Under the pieces are notes generated by a model. The model was not told where the DNA came from and searched no databases. It saw nothing but the letters and a program-made list of their open reading frames with translations. A DNA stretch of 64,000 nt from Blastomussa wellsi (taxonomy: Eukaryota > Cnidaria > Anthozoa > Scleractinia > Plerogyridae), in contig OX393568.1 of the NCBI GenBank assembly GCA_947652115.1, forward strand, positions 20,877,325 through 20,941,324. The letters run 5' to 3'. Below are positions 35,001 to 46,567 of the stretch, piece after piece; position 1 is the first letter of the stretch, and the number at the start of each line of letters is the position of its first letter. The translations under genes and the position numbers were made by a program.

Positions 35001-38000
35001 AAGAGCCGGTCAAGGCGAATAATCATTCATTTGACAAACTTGCCACAGAACGATTTAAAATGTCCAGTGCTGCAGGGTTAAAAGGCTGGCTTGAAAATAT
35101 GTTCAACTTCTCCTTTCGATAGTTCATTGGCCCTTTGATTTGAGGCCTCCTTTTGCTTTATGTCGGGTTTGAACAACTGACAATTAATGAACGGCGCAAA
35201 CACTTGAAATAATATTTTTCCGAACACCAAAATTGCTACGCAGTCGTTTAGAGTCTGAAACGTGGAAACTTTGACCCATAGGCTAGCTTTTCATTTGGCT
35301 GAACTTTAGTAATTCGTTACTGGATTGTACGCCTTTTACCTTTTACGTGGGGAAAAATATGAAAACTGAAAATCAACGAGACTGTCGAACACACTGAAGG
35401 CAAAGCTTGATAACAAAAGACTTTATGTAGCCAGACGTCTTCCCTTTATTAGTAAATAAGTTTCCCTTCGCAAATTCAGCTAGTGGGAAGGGGGTAATTG
35501 GGCATTGGAACCTGCCGACAAAGGTTTCATGCCGCCATGCTGTGCACGAGATTTTAGTGCAAGCTCTGATTGGTCAGATCCAGGATGTGGTTGACAGGTT
35601 TGATCTACGTCTCCAATTTACCGACACAATTAGATCAAAATTTGCATATTGCTGAAAATCGTTGTGTAAACATGTTATCTTCTGGCTGTTTATTAGCGGT
35701 TTACAGATCTAAAAAGAACATTTATGAGCCTTTTGCTGAGGAATTTCGTAGATGTCTTGCTTCATATTTCCATGGCGAAACTCTTGTCTTAATTTTGCTT
35801 TGCTGAAATGTATAATTCCAGCCAGAGAACTGCCAGTGATATTTATTGATTTGTGGTCTTCTCTGGAGATGCACTCTGTCTAGCAAACTATCAACTGTCA
35901 GCCGGCTCATGCAACGATTTGTAAGGATGGAAACTGAATGCGAAAGACAAAACAGCTTGTACACATGATATACAACTCAGGTTGGAAAACAATCTCTTCT
36001 AGCGAGGCTCGTGGGCCACGCTTTGACCAGGGACAACAAGTAGTTCCTTATTTTTGGAAACATTGAAGATTGGTAGCAAGGTTATTCTTTTAGAATTCTG
36101 GGAATTACAGGTTAACGGCTTTTTACAAAATAGGAAAAGGAGATTAATTTGCAAAGAGCTGGATAAACCCCAAGTAAAGTGTATATTTCGTGCAAATCTG
36201 TTTACATTCCAACGCATCCCTGCATAGTAAAAAGGTTATTTGACAGCTTAAATTACAAGGGGCAGAATGGCAGTTTGAACCCTTTGTTGACAGGCTCCAC
36301 CATCCCCCTACCCACCCTGACCCAGCCCCGGAGCCTGTTCACCGGCTAGGGTGACCTCTTTGATTTAGTTATAATATGGCCTAAGTTGGTATGGGTCACT
36401 TGGTTTTTACATTACAAACACATGTATATGTACACTTTACCTTTATGTCAACCAAAGCAAAGGCATTAATCAATGTTTAGAAAAATGTTTAATCAAACCG
36501 AATACAGCATTCAATTATTCAAATGCTCACAAAACAATTTTGAGCACTCAGGTGCAAAGGAATAGAAAAAGTAATATCAATCCAGTGCCCAGGCTTCACT
36601 CTGACACGGCTAAAAACTAATTTAAATTATGATTCTAATACAGGGATTTCAAAATGTTTTGGAGTAGGTGTCATCGACTGGAAGAGTAGGCGGCTGTTAT
36701 AAGCAGGGCTTCTGATATTTCGCGCGGTCGCGGAGCCGCGAAATTCAGGTATTTCCACGAAATCCCGCGAAATTGGCAAAAACACGCAAAATACCGCGAA
36801 ATTTACTACAAATCCTACCAAATACATACATGTTGGTACAACATATTTGAAACTTATTGGGGCTGTTTACGTGCCGTAAACTTGTAAATTTATCTTGAAA
36901 TTTCGCCACTGCCACGGGGAAACAAAGTACCAAAAACTACCAGGTGTTCTTAGGTTAATGTTGCGAAAAACTGGGAACTGGACAATGTGAAGACTTTTCC
37001 TTGTCACTATACAGGGTGTGAAAGGAAACTGATGTCTGCAGTAATGCAGGCACATGTTTACTCGAACGTGCAGGACACGATCGAGAGTGTTTTGACTTCA
37101 CAAATGGATTTGCACCTTCAGACAAGGCTAGTCACCAGTGCATTGTGGTCAAAAACATGTGACATTCGGTAGACTGGTAACAAGCTAAGTGGTGCATCTA
37201 CGATCATATATGAACAAAATGAAGGATTTATGTGAACTTTGTTGCTTCCAATTCGCTTTCAGGAGAAAGGAAACCTGTTTTTAATGTATTACGATTGTAT
37301 ATCAAAAACCTGAGTCACTATTTTGATCATTTGAAATCTCTACAGAGTAGGTAAGAAGCAATTTGAATTGAGGTTGTACTGTATCGATCTTGACCATCTG
37401 GAAATCTAATTTCTCCAACAACCCCCCATCCCCTCAGGAATTTCCTGGGCCTTTGATCACCCCACCCCTCTGGAATTTCCAATTCCCTCCATGGTGGGGG
37501 TATGGATATTTTCTGGAACCGCATATTTCATCTTTAATTTAAATATCAGCAACAAAGCTGCCTTTCATGGTTTCTTTTTCAAAATCTTGCCAAAAACATT
37601 TAAATTTAAAAGAATTAATTAAACTAAAAGCTTATTTTTTCAGCTATCATTTCCTTCAATGATGCCATCTTTTTATTTATTAACTATTTGTTTTGTTATT
37701 ATCATTAACTATTTTTATTTGCTGCTACAAAATCTTTTCCAACAAAATAAAACTACAAAACTGTAGGGAAATTACGGATTGGCATCATGTTATTATTATA
37801 TTATATAAAATTAATAACAACTTAATAGCAATGTGGCACAATATTAGAAATTGTACCCGACTCCAGTTCTGCTCACAATGCAAACAATTCCGGTATAAGC
37901 TTTCAAACACAGCTGGACTTTTTAATTATTACTCGAGGATGCTAGATATGTAAACATGGCAGCGGATAAAAAGTCGACTAGTTTTTCAAACCTCAATGGA

Positions 38001-38896
38001 GTTCGACTATCACACTGATGTTCGCTCGGCGACAGAGCTTTTTTGTTTTATTCTATATACCGATTGCTGGTGTTGACGGCATCTAGCTGGGCCGATCGCG
38101 ATTATCAAAGGTGTTTTCGGGTTCATTGTGTCTTAAAACAAAAAATTAAAAATTCTCACCGGTAGTGAAGTTAAATTGTTACAAGATAGATCAACCATCG
38201 TTGCCTTGGGCAATGACGCCTGCGGGAGAGAATAAATAACATCAGAAAAGATCATAAAAAATGAAACAAAAATACATATTATGTTCGAATGCTGAAACAA
38301 CTAAATAGATTACCACTATATTCACCAATTCATCATAGCAGTCCGATTGGCAGATTTGCGATCGAGTTTATAATGACCACTAAAACGAAGCCAGCAACTT
38401 CTTTCATTTCGAAAATATTCCTTAATCATTTATGAACTTCTAATTGCCAGCTCCGTCTCACATACATAATTTGTACAGCGTTGCTTCACCTGCAAAGTGA
38501 TCGAGTGACTTTTACCGAGGACTTCTAATGGACATATTCAGGAGCTCATAGCAATTCTTTCAGAATAACAATTATTTGCTATATCCCAATCACCATTTGA
38601 ACAGCAAACAACAGACATAATTTAGCAAACCTACACAACTATTATACCCAGAAAATTCAGCAATAAACTGGCTGGGGGTCTTACAATTAATGATGAAACG
38701 AAATTTATCCGACAGAGCGAACACGAAAACCTACACGCGGTTCGTCCGCTTAACTGTGATCGGACGAATCGGACGCGAAAAAAAAAACACTCACCATTTC
38801 TCGCACAGGCACTTTAGCTAAGTTGCACAGACTCAGGTCTAGCTCTTCTCCATCAAGCTTATCCTTGATCTCCTCTTTGGACAGTTTTCTAGTCAT
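28778..38896 (-). CDS. LRRC59: leucine-rich repeat-containing protein 59
   Basis: An ER and nuclear-envelope membrane protein. In vertebrates it binds ribosomes and helps nuclear import of some cargoes (FGF1, CIP2A). Seven exons join in phase: 38896-38795, 38219-38160, 33867-33604, 33034-32962, 31299-31147, 30729-30673, 28908-28778, giving 279 residues against about 307 in human. Residues 1-34 hold KDKLDGEELDLSL, near-identical in form to the human N-terminus. Residues 35-125 hold leucine-rich repeats (VDLSCNNLTSLP, VRLDLSKNALTELP, RWLDLKNNPL), then CLSDEECKQCA. Residues 143-217 are a charged, probably coiled segment rich in K, R, E and Q. The single membrane anchor is at about 242-263 (MGLLLIFTLLTLGIAMAVVIF), with a short luminal tail. 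The largest intron (33868-38159) holds small repeats and a G tract. Intron 28909-30672 holds three SINE fragments. Confidence 0.95.
29345..29465 (-). mobile_element. SINE fragment
   Basis: GGATGGGATGCTAGTCCATC and the following CAGCATT match the reverse of the SINE body seen at 4882. The tRNA-like head is missing. It lies in the last intron of LRRC59. Confidence 0.65.
29838..29965 (-). mobile_element. SINE head fragment
   Basis: The segment carries GAGGCACCATGAG, TCTTGCCCAGGAAGACAGTG and a tRNA-like end TTTAGCCACC, all in reverse orientation. Only the head half of the SINE family at 4882 is present. Confidence 0.6.
29988..30170 (+). mobile_element. SINE copy, forward
   Basis: ATGGTTAGTGCGCTGGACTC gives the tRNA-like head. 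The body follows with TTCTTGGGCAAGACTCTCAC, CACCCAGGTGTATATTAAATGG and GATGGACTAGCATCTCACCC. It lies head to head with the fragment at 29838. Confidence 0.7.
31421..31752. mobile_element. MITE with CAGGGCTCGACACTAAC ends
   Basis: The 332-bp element starts CAGGGCTCGACACTAAC and ends with its exact reverse complement. TCCAA flanks both sides (31416-31420 and 31753-31757). The interior repeats TAGTGGCTAGT-like motifs. A CAGGG end is typical of hAT elements, but those make 8-bp duplications and only 5 match here. It lies in an LRRC59 intron. Confidence 0.75.
31857..32067. repeat. two tandem copies of a small TIR element
   Basis: Two copies of about 97 bp (31857-31953 and 31968-32067) each begin TTAACCCTTTAAGCCCCAAG and end in roughly its reverse complement (CTTGGGACTTAAGGGTTAA in the second copy). 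The copies differ at only a few sites. This is either a double insertion or a later duplication of a short MITE in an LRRC59 intron. Confidence 0.75.
33304..33470. repeat. foldback element, family A copy 1
   Basis: Arms of about 50-60 bases, GGCAATTCCAATATATTAAT and its partner ATTTTAATATATCGGAATTG, plus an inner CCGAGGCTTGCGGGAATAAA paired with ATTCCCCTAAGCCTCGG. The architecture and motifs match the element at 49199-49355. Intronic in LRRC59. Confidence 0.65.
34474..34493. repeat. poly-G tract
   Basis: Twenty uninterrupted G residues followed by TTAGCCTCCTACGCAGG, the end motif of the foldback family at 9470. It lies in the large LRRC59 intron. Confidence 0.9.
36640..36820. repeat. dispersed repeat with CGCGAAAT motifs
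   Basis: GGGATTTCAAAATGTTTTGG to GGCGGCTGTTATA repeats sequence found twice near 30892-30980. It is followed by a segment with repeated CCGCGAAAT and TTCGCGCG motifs (36718-36800). No terminal partner was found, so it is probably a truncated element in the LRRC59 intron. Confidence 0.45.
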
Positions 38897-39159
38897 CTTT
38901 TGTGGCCAAATTTTCTACACCAGCTGAGAAATAATGTGTAATCGGTTGTGTAATCGTCATCCCAAACCAGTCTGAGCCCGCTGTACTTTTTGAAGACTAG
39001 CGGTGTAAAATGGTCAAAGTAGTTCCCAGGGTCTTCAAGCTTAATGTCACGCAAGCAAATAATAGTGCATTGTCCACGGTTGTTGTGAATGAGTTTCAAT
39101 TAGATAAATTAGATCAATTAGATTTTTAGATTTACAGCGGGCGGAGGAATGTAGAATGT

Positions 39160-39707
39160 TCAAATTCGTCTCCACCTGTCGTTGCTTATAAAAGGACTCC
39201 TAACTTACGCGATCTTTTGGTGCGAACGCAGTTGCTTGACAACACTAATCAATAACCAAAACCACCCCCTGGCATTTATAAGTGTAATCACCCTCGCTGC
39301 CTCACCTGCCCGTTCTTACAAGAAGGCCAAACTAAATACACTTTCTCTGCAACTAAAGAAGAACGACGCATAAATGATAATTTAATTGTAAATCTAAAAA
39401 TCTAATTTATCTAATTGAATGTAAGAAGTGCACAAAACAGTACATCGGAGAGACTAAACGCCAGCTAAACGAACGCTTTGGCGAACATCGTCGTTCCATC
39501 CAGAATCACCATCAGCTTATCAAGCCCACTCCTGTTTCTGCACATTTCAACCAACCTGGCCACTCCATTGACCATCTTCTTTTAACTCCCTTGGAACTCA
39601 TTCACAACAACCGTGACTCCGTACGAAAAGCACGTGAGGCACATCTCATAAACAAGGCAATAACACTTGAGCCGCTTGGTATTAATAGACGCGATGAACA
39701 AAATTAG
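39160..39707 (+). pseudogene. Penelope-like retroelement remnant, C-terminal GIY-YIG part
   Basis: The translated frame gives a reverse-transcriptase tail (VAYKRTPNLRDLLVRTQLL), a cysteine-rich linker (GIYKCNHPRCLTCPF), then after a 1-base frameshift near 39395 a GIY-YIG-type endonuclease end (ECKKCTKQYIGETKRQLNER, FGEHRRS, HFNQPGHS) stopping at 39705-39707. A TAA at 39253-39255 also breaks it. This order matches the 3' end of Penelope-like elements with endonuclease. The reverse transcriptase core is absent, so the copy is dead and 5' truncated. Confidence 0.85.
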
Positions 39708-40026
39708 ACACTTTTTAACCTATCATAGCTTCTTATTTTATATTTCAAAGCTCTTATATGTAACGGTCATTTTGTATTTTTTGCATTCATTTTCTTTAAG
39801 CCCCCGTAGAAGGTTTGTTTTTCAAACCGAAATATCGGGAAAATATATTGTACTTGTTTTTATGTGATTGCATTTCTGTTTTAATTTCTTCTCTTCGCCG
39901 TGGGGATCAGTCTACGTTTTTTGCATAGTATCTTTTGATTTTAACTGATCCAGGTCTACAAAGATCCGGCACCATTCATTGGTTTGTCGTTGTGGTCTTG
40001 CCGATATTAGAAGATTTGTAACTAAA

Positions 40027-40212
40027 GGCCTGATTACATGAGCTGGGCTGGCCCGGTTTGCCGGGATGGTTTGCTTTGTCGGCTAACCGGGCTGGCCCGG
40101 TTGTCATGTAATCGCGAAGTTGATTTTTGGTGCGTTTAACAGACGTCCCGAGATCTCGGCAAACTGAAACAAGCCCGGCTAACCGGGCCAGCCCGGCTCA
40201 TGTAATCAGGCC
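40027..40212. mobile_element. MITE with GGCCTGATTACATGAGC ends
   Basis: The 186-bp element begins GGCCTGATTACATGAGC and ends GCTCATGTAATCAGGCC. The interior repeats CCGGTTNGCCGGG-like motifs: GGGCTGGCCCGG occurs twice in the left half and its complement in the right. No clear target duplication. Confidence 0.75.
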
Positions 40213-41986
40213 CAAACCAAGGTCACCTTCAGCCTCAATTCCACTCAAAGGCTTGGTAACTAAGCACAGAACACGTGGCGTCAGAAAAAAAATAAAATTA
40301 AAAATTTTGAGTTTTCAACTTCATCACACGTCATCAGGTAAAAGCCGTTTTAAACATATATCTGCTGGCCTGTTTTCAGCTCGGTACACGGCTTTGTTTT
40401 GAAAATAGAACAGTTTGAATTTCAGATTTTTCACAATGAGTGACATCGGCATCGTTTTCTGGTAGACTTGCCACAAGTCGACCTCATGAATTTCAGGGCA
40501 GAACTGAATAAACAAGATGAAGGACTTTTCAGAAAGTCTATGTTTCTGGGTAACATGCATGTTACGTGCGCGAAAATATCGATTCGCCTTATGTTTTCGA
40601 GTTCTGAGTAACCGATATGTTGAGGGAAGTATCTATGTGAATGTTTTCAAGTTTAACAAAGAGAAGAAACGTTCTGAAAGAGCCAAAGTAAACTCCAGAT
40701 GTTTCCACTGGTTTCTGGTCGCCATGTTGGAGTCCCTCAGAGGGGCTCCAACATGGCGTCTCGATACTAAACACTATAATTTTCAGTGATACACTTTGCC
40801 GAATAACTCGAGCTCGGAATATCGTACCTCCCCGCAACTTTGGCATGTTGTTTATTTATTACTCTTCTACGATATTCAATTTCTTGCCTCAATTTATTGA
40901 ATGGTAAGCGATTTTATTTCTTGCGTGCGTGAAGCTTGCGTGATACTTGCGTGACGTGAAAACCATCAGAAGCGTGCAAGCAATGAATTTCCACATGTTG
41001 TAGGAGATATAAAATACAGTAAATGAACAATTTCTCCAAGTCTCAGCAAATTTGCTGAGCCCAGTATGAAGATTGGAGAAGTCATGCCGGCCGCCCGCCA
41101 TATTTGTGTCCTTCCGAGGGGAACAAATATGGCCGTTAGACGCCCGAGAAACCATCTAGAGCCCAAGTTTGCTATAGTAGCCACTTCTTTTGGCTCATGA
41201 GCTAATATACGTCCACATTATGCAAAGTCCAACACCAAAAATTGCCTTTTATAGTGCAACCCTGTACTTAAACATGGGTCACGTATCCCCCGGGCATGGC
41301 GGAGTGATTGCCCTTGTTTTCTTCGCCGCTGCTGCACCTCGTTGGCCATTCGCCGGCATGGAAAACGGCTCGGACTCGAAGTATAATTGTTAAATAGAAA
41401 GCAATGGGAAAACCAATCAGATTCGCCGATGTCCAATAGAACAAGGGTGAGTTCCTATTGCCGGTTTGCACCCAATCCCGAGAGATTCAAATGACGATAA
41501 GCGTGGCGGCCATGTTAAATGACCAAACTAAAGAGGCTTACCAGTAATCTTTTAATTTGTTCATGTCATCCAACATGGCGTCGATGACGTCACTTGAAAA
41601 CCAAGAATAAAGATGATAATTATCCTAATTACTTTCATTGCCCTATGATTCACCGTCTCAGATCAGCTGAAGTACAAATATTTAATAAAAAGAATATCTT
41701 CCGAGTCCTGAAGCGGGTGATATAACATGTTTAATTTGTTTGTTTTGCTATATCCGGATAAGCGCCCATTACGTTTATATTTCTGCAACCGATGGATCAA
41801 TTATCTCCTTTTACCACCTTAAGGCAAGAATATCCGTTATTATTTGTTAAAATCATTTCTTATTTATAGCAATTTGAAACTTTAAACGAGTCATTACTTA
41901 ACTAAATAATTAAATTTCCATAACTTTGTTGACATCACAAGTCGTGCCTCGATACATCGCCTCGCAGTAGCGTTAAACCGTTACTA

Positions 41987-44900
41987 ATGATGTTTGGGGA
42001 TATTTATCAAGTGAAAATTCCAACAGTTGTCTTCTTCTCAAACTTGATTTATCGAGCAGTAAGCGATGTTTACGTCGACGGCAGTAGAGGTTTGAAACGG
42101 GACTCACGGCTGGGCGTCGCTTACGCCAATTTTGTCGCGCACAAATTTAGCCGCCTGGACTTGGATCCTTTGGTATCCGTATCAGTGCAAGAGATTCGAG
42201 AGTGCGGTAAACTTTGCGTTGATCATGTGTCGTGTCTTTCTTTCAACTGCGCGGCGTTCCGTGACAACCTGGAAAGAAAAATGTTGTGCCAACTTTTGCT
42301 AAGCGATAAATACAACAAATCAAGCATGTTCGGGCCGAGTCCGATATTCCATCACTTCAGTATAAAGGTGGGTACAACTGAAAATTATTCCTTTTACTCG
42401 TTTGAGTTTCTAGGTGGGACCTTTCTAGATTGAAATGTATTGATTAAGCTTGAAATCTGCTTGAAGTGTTTATTCTTTGTTGTTTTTTTTTTAATTTGCT
42501 ATCACCCATGCAGGTGAATTTATAAACACAAGTTACTTTTCAATCAAGATACAGTTTTTGGGCATGCAATATACTTTAATAAAACGTAAACCTAAACGTT
42601 CGTTAACCTTTATGAAACCCCTTTTGCCTAATTGTACCGGGATGGATTTCGCTGCGAAGTCGGTCGACACATAAAGCAGGTGTTAGGTGATTTTACATTA
42701 TACGCTTTGTCAAATAAGCATCATTACCAAATGAAGAATGATGGAAGATTATTGCAAAAAAAAGAATCGAGTGTATGTCTCAATGCCACGTTGCTTTTGT
42801 CCATAATATTCGCTTTGATTAACATAACCATTTAAAAGACAAAGTATAAAAACCTTATGCATTCGTAAACCACGTCATCACGCTAGGGCCCTAGTCAGCC
42901 TCCGCCATTTTCGATGCCATCGAAATTATGGAAATTATATATATGGTGAAGCGAAACCTTATTGTATTGCTGTAAGTTATGTTACTGGAAGTGCTTAATT
43001 ATCAATTTAGCAAATTTTCCAGTGATTTCTTTCGTTTCGACACGCTCAGCGTAAAATATGATACGGCACTCTAGCATGTAAACAATAACAAAGGTGTGGC
43101 TGACTAGGGCCCTTTGAGCCTTTAGCCTGCCGCAAGCTAAAGTCGAAAGCGTTCGTTGCTATGTAAATTTTGATTTTATTGTTTCTTTTTTGCGGGAACA
43201 GAGTCCTTGCTCTAGAAGTCCTTGTATGAACAATGCAACCTGTGTGGCTAAGTACGAGAGCAACGACTACACGTGTGTCTGTGTTCCGGGGTACGGAGGA
43301 CGGTACTGCGAAATAGGTAATTATACATTTTAACTTAAAACGATTAACTTCGTTTGTACATTTTGACGCATAAATAAAGTTTCTTCCTTCCTTCCTTCCT
43401 TCCTTACTTACTTACTTGATAACTTACTTAGTTACCAAAGGATTAATGTGCTTGTTAGGTTGTTTATCTGGTGAAGCAAGCTAGTTTAGCATGTTGAATG
43501 CGAACCGGAGGTGGTCTTCGCAGGTTGTTGTAGAGTTATTGTAGAGCTGTTATTGTAGAGCGCTTTTCTTCAGCTGCCAATCGCCCAAGGCGTTATGCAT
43601 TATTGCCACGAATAATTCCGGATTCTCTGACTTGACTCCAGATCAAAATCCGTTAAGACCAACGAAATTCTCTTCACACAACTTTGCTTGCATCTAACAC
43701 CACACAGAAGTTTGTTGTCTTATCTTCCAACCAATCAGGGTGAGGTATACATTTCTTGGCTCACCTTGGTACAAGAACCTATGACATTTTTCTTTCCTTT
43801 TTTTCACGAAACTGTATTTTCACAATACACTCCTTACAGTAAACTGATACGTATATTATAACGTACAGCTTCTTTACTAATTGTTCTTGGGCAAGACTTT
43901 TTACTCTCACAGTACACCTCTTCACCAGGTGTATAAATGGGTACCGGCGAATTTACGGCTGGGGGGTAACCCTGCGGTGGACTAGCATCCCATCCAGGGG
44001 AGAGTAGAAATAATCTCTGTCGCTTCATGCTAAGGAAACCGGGATAAGCTTTGGCCTGATGGGCCACTAGGCTCGTATGCACACATTACCATTTTTATAT
44101 CTTACACAATTACCAAAAGGGACCGTAGCCAAACTTTTGAAATGGGTGTAGAAAAAGTTGTGAGCACTAAATATTTGGAACACATTAACGAGATCGTTTT
44201 GAACGCCGACAGAATTACTTTGAAGTTTAAAAGCTTTGGGGAAAGGGCTCCCAAAGTGAGTGGCCTCGTGTAAGAACGTTTGAAGGGTAGAAAACACAAT
44301 AGCCTTCATTTGGCTTCAAAATAAACCCGTCATTTCCTCAAAGCTCTCTCTCTCTCGGAAAACGTTGCCTTTCGGAACAGATAACGTACGCGGTGGAATA
44401 TCCGTGCACATTTATGAGCCGAATGGAGGCTGTAGTTTACATAATGTGATCAGTGATCTTTTATTTTCCAAGATATCAATGAGTGTGCCAGTGATCCTTG
44501 TTTAAATAGTGGAGTATGCAGTGACCTAGTCAATGGATACACTTGCAGTTGTATTTCAGGATACACCGGTGGCCATTGCGAGATAGGTATGTAAGATTCT
44601 CCTGGTAAATATTACTCTAAATAAGAACACTCGGCTTTGTTGCTATGAAAAGAGAAGCTTTCTGTCCGTTCGTCGGTAGGTCCTTCCTTACACCTATCTT
44701 TCGTGCGTCTGACTAACCATGAACTGATTTCCCAAGCCCCCGACCTCCACCCTGCTTATCTGCCTCCTTCCACTACTCCTTGTCTCCATGCCTTCCTATC
44801 TCCTTTTATTCCTGCCTACCTGCCTCCGTGCTGCTCCATGCCACCATACTTTCTCTACCTCCCTGCCTTTCTGCCTCCATTCTGCTCCATGGCTCCATGC

Positions 44901-46567
44901 ACCATGCACTTCTGTCTTCCTGCCGCTCCATGCCATCACGCCTCACTGACTCCCTGCCGCTCCATGCCACCATGCCACTCAACCTACCTGGATTCCTGCC
45001 TCCCTGCCTCTCGTTCCTGCTATCCTTTCTCCCTGCCTCCATACCGCCATGTCTCCCTTCTTTCCTCAGCCTTCCTACCGGCTTCCTGCCTCCATGCATG
45101 CCTTCATGTCTCCTTAGCTTGCATTCCTGCCTCCCTGTCCACTTTTTCACTAACTTTATACCAATCCGCTTTCTTACGTTCCTGCCTCCGGCTTCCTTTC
45201 CTCTTTGCTCGCCTGTCTACCAACTACCTCCTCACCTTCTCTTCGCCCACCGATTCATTTTTGGAATACATTTTATTGAATCAACGGTTCCCAACCATAA
45301 AATATTTTAATTTGTCTCATTTTGCCTTAGACGTTGATGAGTGTTCCAGCAACCCGTGTTTGAATGGTGGGACGTGTGTTGATGGTGTGAACAAATTTAG
45401 CTGCAATTGTCCTACATATATTATTGGAATAACATGCGGGACAATAGGTGTGTTTGTCTACTTTTTGTTGCTGGTAAACAAAGTTTTTGCCTGGATTGTT
45501 TTTTCAAGCTATGTAAAATATAGCGTGTTACCCTAAAGATAGGCTAAACGGGATGCTTTTCAAGTTAACTAGAGAGAATCATTTAGTCTAGCCAGTGTGG
45601 TGTTTAGAATAGCCGAAGTGCTATTCAGTTCCTGCATTTAGTCGCTCTTCTCCTGCAATCCTATATCAGCATTGACTTGAACATTAATTTGACTCGGGCC
45701 CTGATTTTATTCGGAAAATGGATTCAATCCCTTCATATGGGGTTTTATTGGTTAGAATCAGTGTGTAAGAACTGATATAGGTGCGTGTTTTCCCAAACGT
45801 TTTTCAAAACGTGTTTCTAGGTCTCCGAGGAGACAAATTCTGATCATGAACTTGCAGCCAATTTGTTTGCTGTATTTCAGTCTATTTCTCTCTCTCTCTC
45901 TCTCTCACTTTCCATATGGATCATGTTTTTTTTTCCAGATGTGCAAAATCCAGTTGCCCTTTACCCTTTAACTGCCGCTTATACCACAAAGGACATGATG
46001 GGCAGTCAACCCGACGGAATCTCCTCCAATGTACAGCTTGCAGTTGGACCCGACGGGGATGCGGAAGGCTCGTATCAGTTCTGGGGTACGTCCAACAGCT
46101 ACATCGAGCTCCCAAATAACGGTGGATTAGACACACAGTACTCACTGACGCTGGTGATGTGGGTGCTGCCAGAAGGACAAGATGGGCCTCTCTTCAACTA
46201 TAGACCCTCTGGAAACTGGGCCGTTCACCTCTGGATAAATGGTGGCAATGTGTTTTTCCGTCTAACAAATAGAAATGGCTATGTTTCTCCTTACGCTTTG
46301 GTCAGTCCTGTTAACACCGGACAATGGATCTACGTCGCTGCTTCTTATGATTACAGTGCTGGAGTATCCAGAATGTGGATTGACGGAACACAAGTTGGGC
46401 AGTACAATGAGGGAGTCTTCACTTTGAGTACCTTTGCTAATGTCAGACTTGGCGTAAAAAGTGGCGACGTCAGGTACTTTAAAGGAAGAATTGCCAGGGT
46501 ACAAGTTTACAACATAGCGCTAAATCGAGAACAAATTCTAGCCGTTAAAACAAGAGGGAATGGTTGA
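41987..46567 (+). CDS. secreted PAN - EGF x3 - laminin-G-like protein
   Basis: A cysteine-rich extracellular protein. Five exons join in phase: 41987-42367, 43202-43316, 44473-44586, 45331-45447, 45939-46567, 451 residues. Exon 1 codes a PAN/apple-like module ([18 protein letters not shown], then [16 protein letters not shown]). Each of the next three exons is one EGF module in phase 1. EGF2 ([12 protein letters not shown]) and EGF3 ([16 protein letters not shown]) have the calcium-binding D-x-(N/D)-E start, and EGF1 does not. The last exon is a LamG/concanavalin-like domain ([44 protein letters not shown]). Related proteins with EGF and LamG domains occur in coral skeletal matrix, but this role here is inference. 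The N-terminus has only a weak signal sequence ([12 protein letters not shown]), so an earlier exon may exist. Introns hold a SINE, a CTTC microsatellite near 43384 and a pyrimidine-rich array. Confidence 0.88.
43885..44080 (+). mobile_element. SINE copy, 5' truncated
   Basis: It carries TTCTTGGGCAAGACTTTTTA, CACCAGGTGTATAAATGGG, GGTGGACTAGCATCCCATCC and the full tail GGCCTGATGGGCCACTAGGC. The tRNA-like head is missing. It lies in the intron between EGF1 and EGF2. Confidence 0.75.
44740..45240. repeat. pyrimidine-rich degenerate minisatellite
   Basis: The plus strand repeats CCTGCCTCC, CTCCATGCC and TTCCTGCCTCC units at irregular 10-16 base spacing for about 500 bases, almost free of stop codons in two frames. 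That explains the long apparent frames there. It ends about 90 bases before the EGF3 exon. Confidence 0.8.

Larger units (their letters stand above)
38897..41986. other. intergenic region between divergent genes
   Basis: This holds the promoter sides of LRRC59 (minus) and of the PAN-EGF-LamG gene (plus). Contents: a Penelope-like remnant (39160-39707), a MITE (40027-40212), a hairpin at 40721-40758 (CGCCATGTTGGAG with CTCCAACATGGCG) and another near 41094-41133 (CCATATTTGT with ACAAATATGG). The segment 40217-40272 repeats 29083-29130. No other gene is recognised. Confidence 0.55.

Noticed and set aside
44703..45536. A 277-codon frame running through an intron into the EGF3 exon
   Set aside because: The N-terminal two thirds is the pyrimidine-rich minisatellite. 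The EGF part is explained by the exon 45331-45447 with good splice sites.
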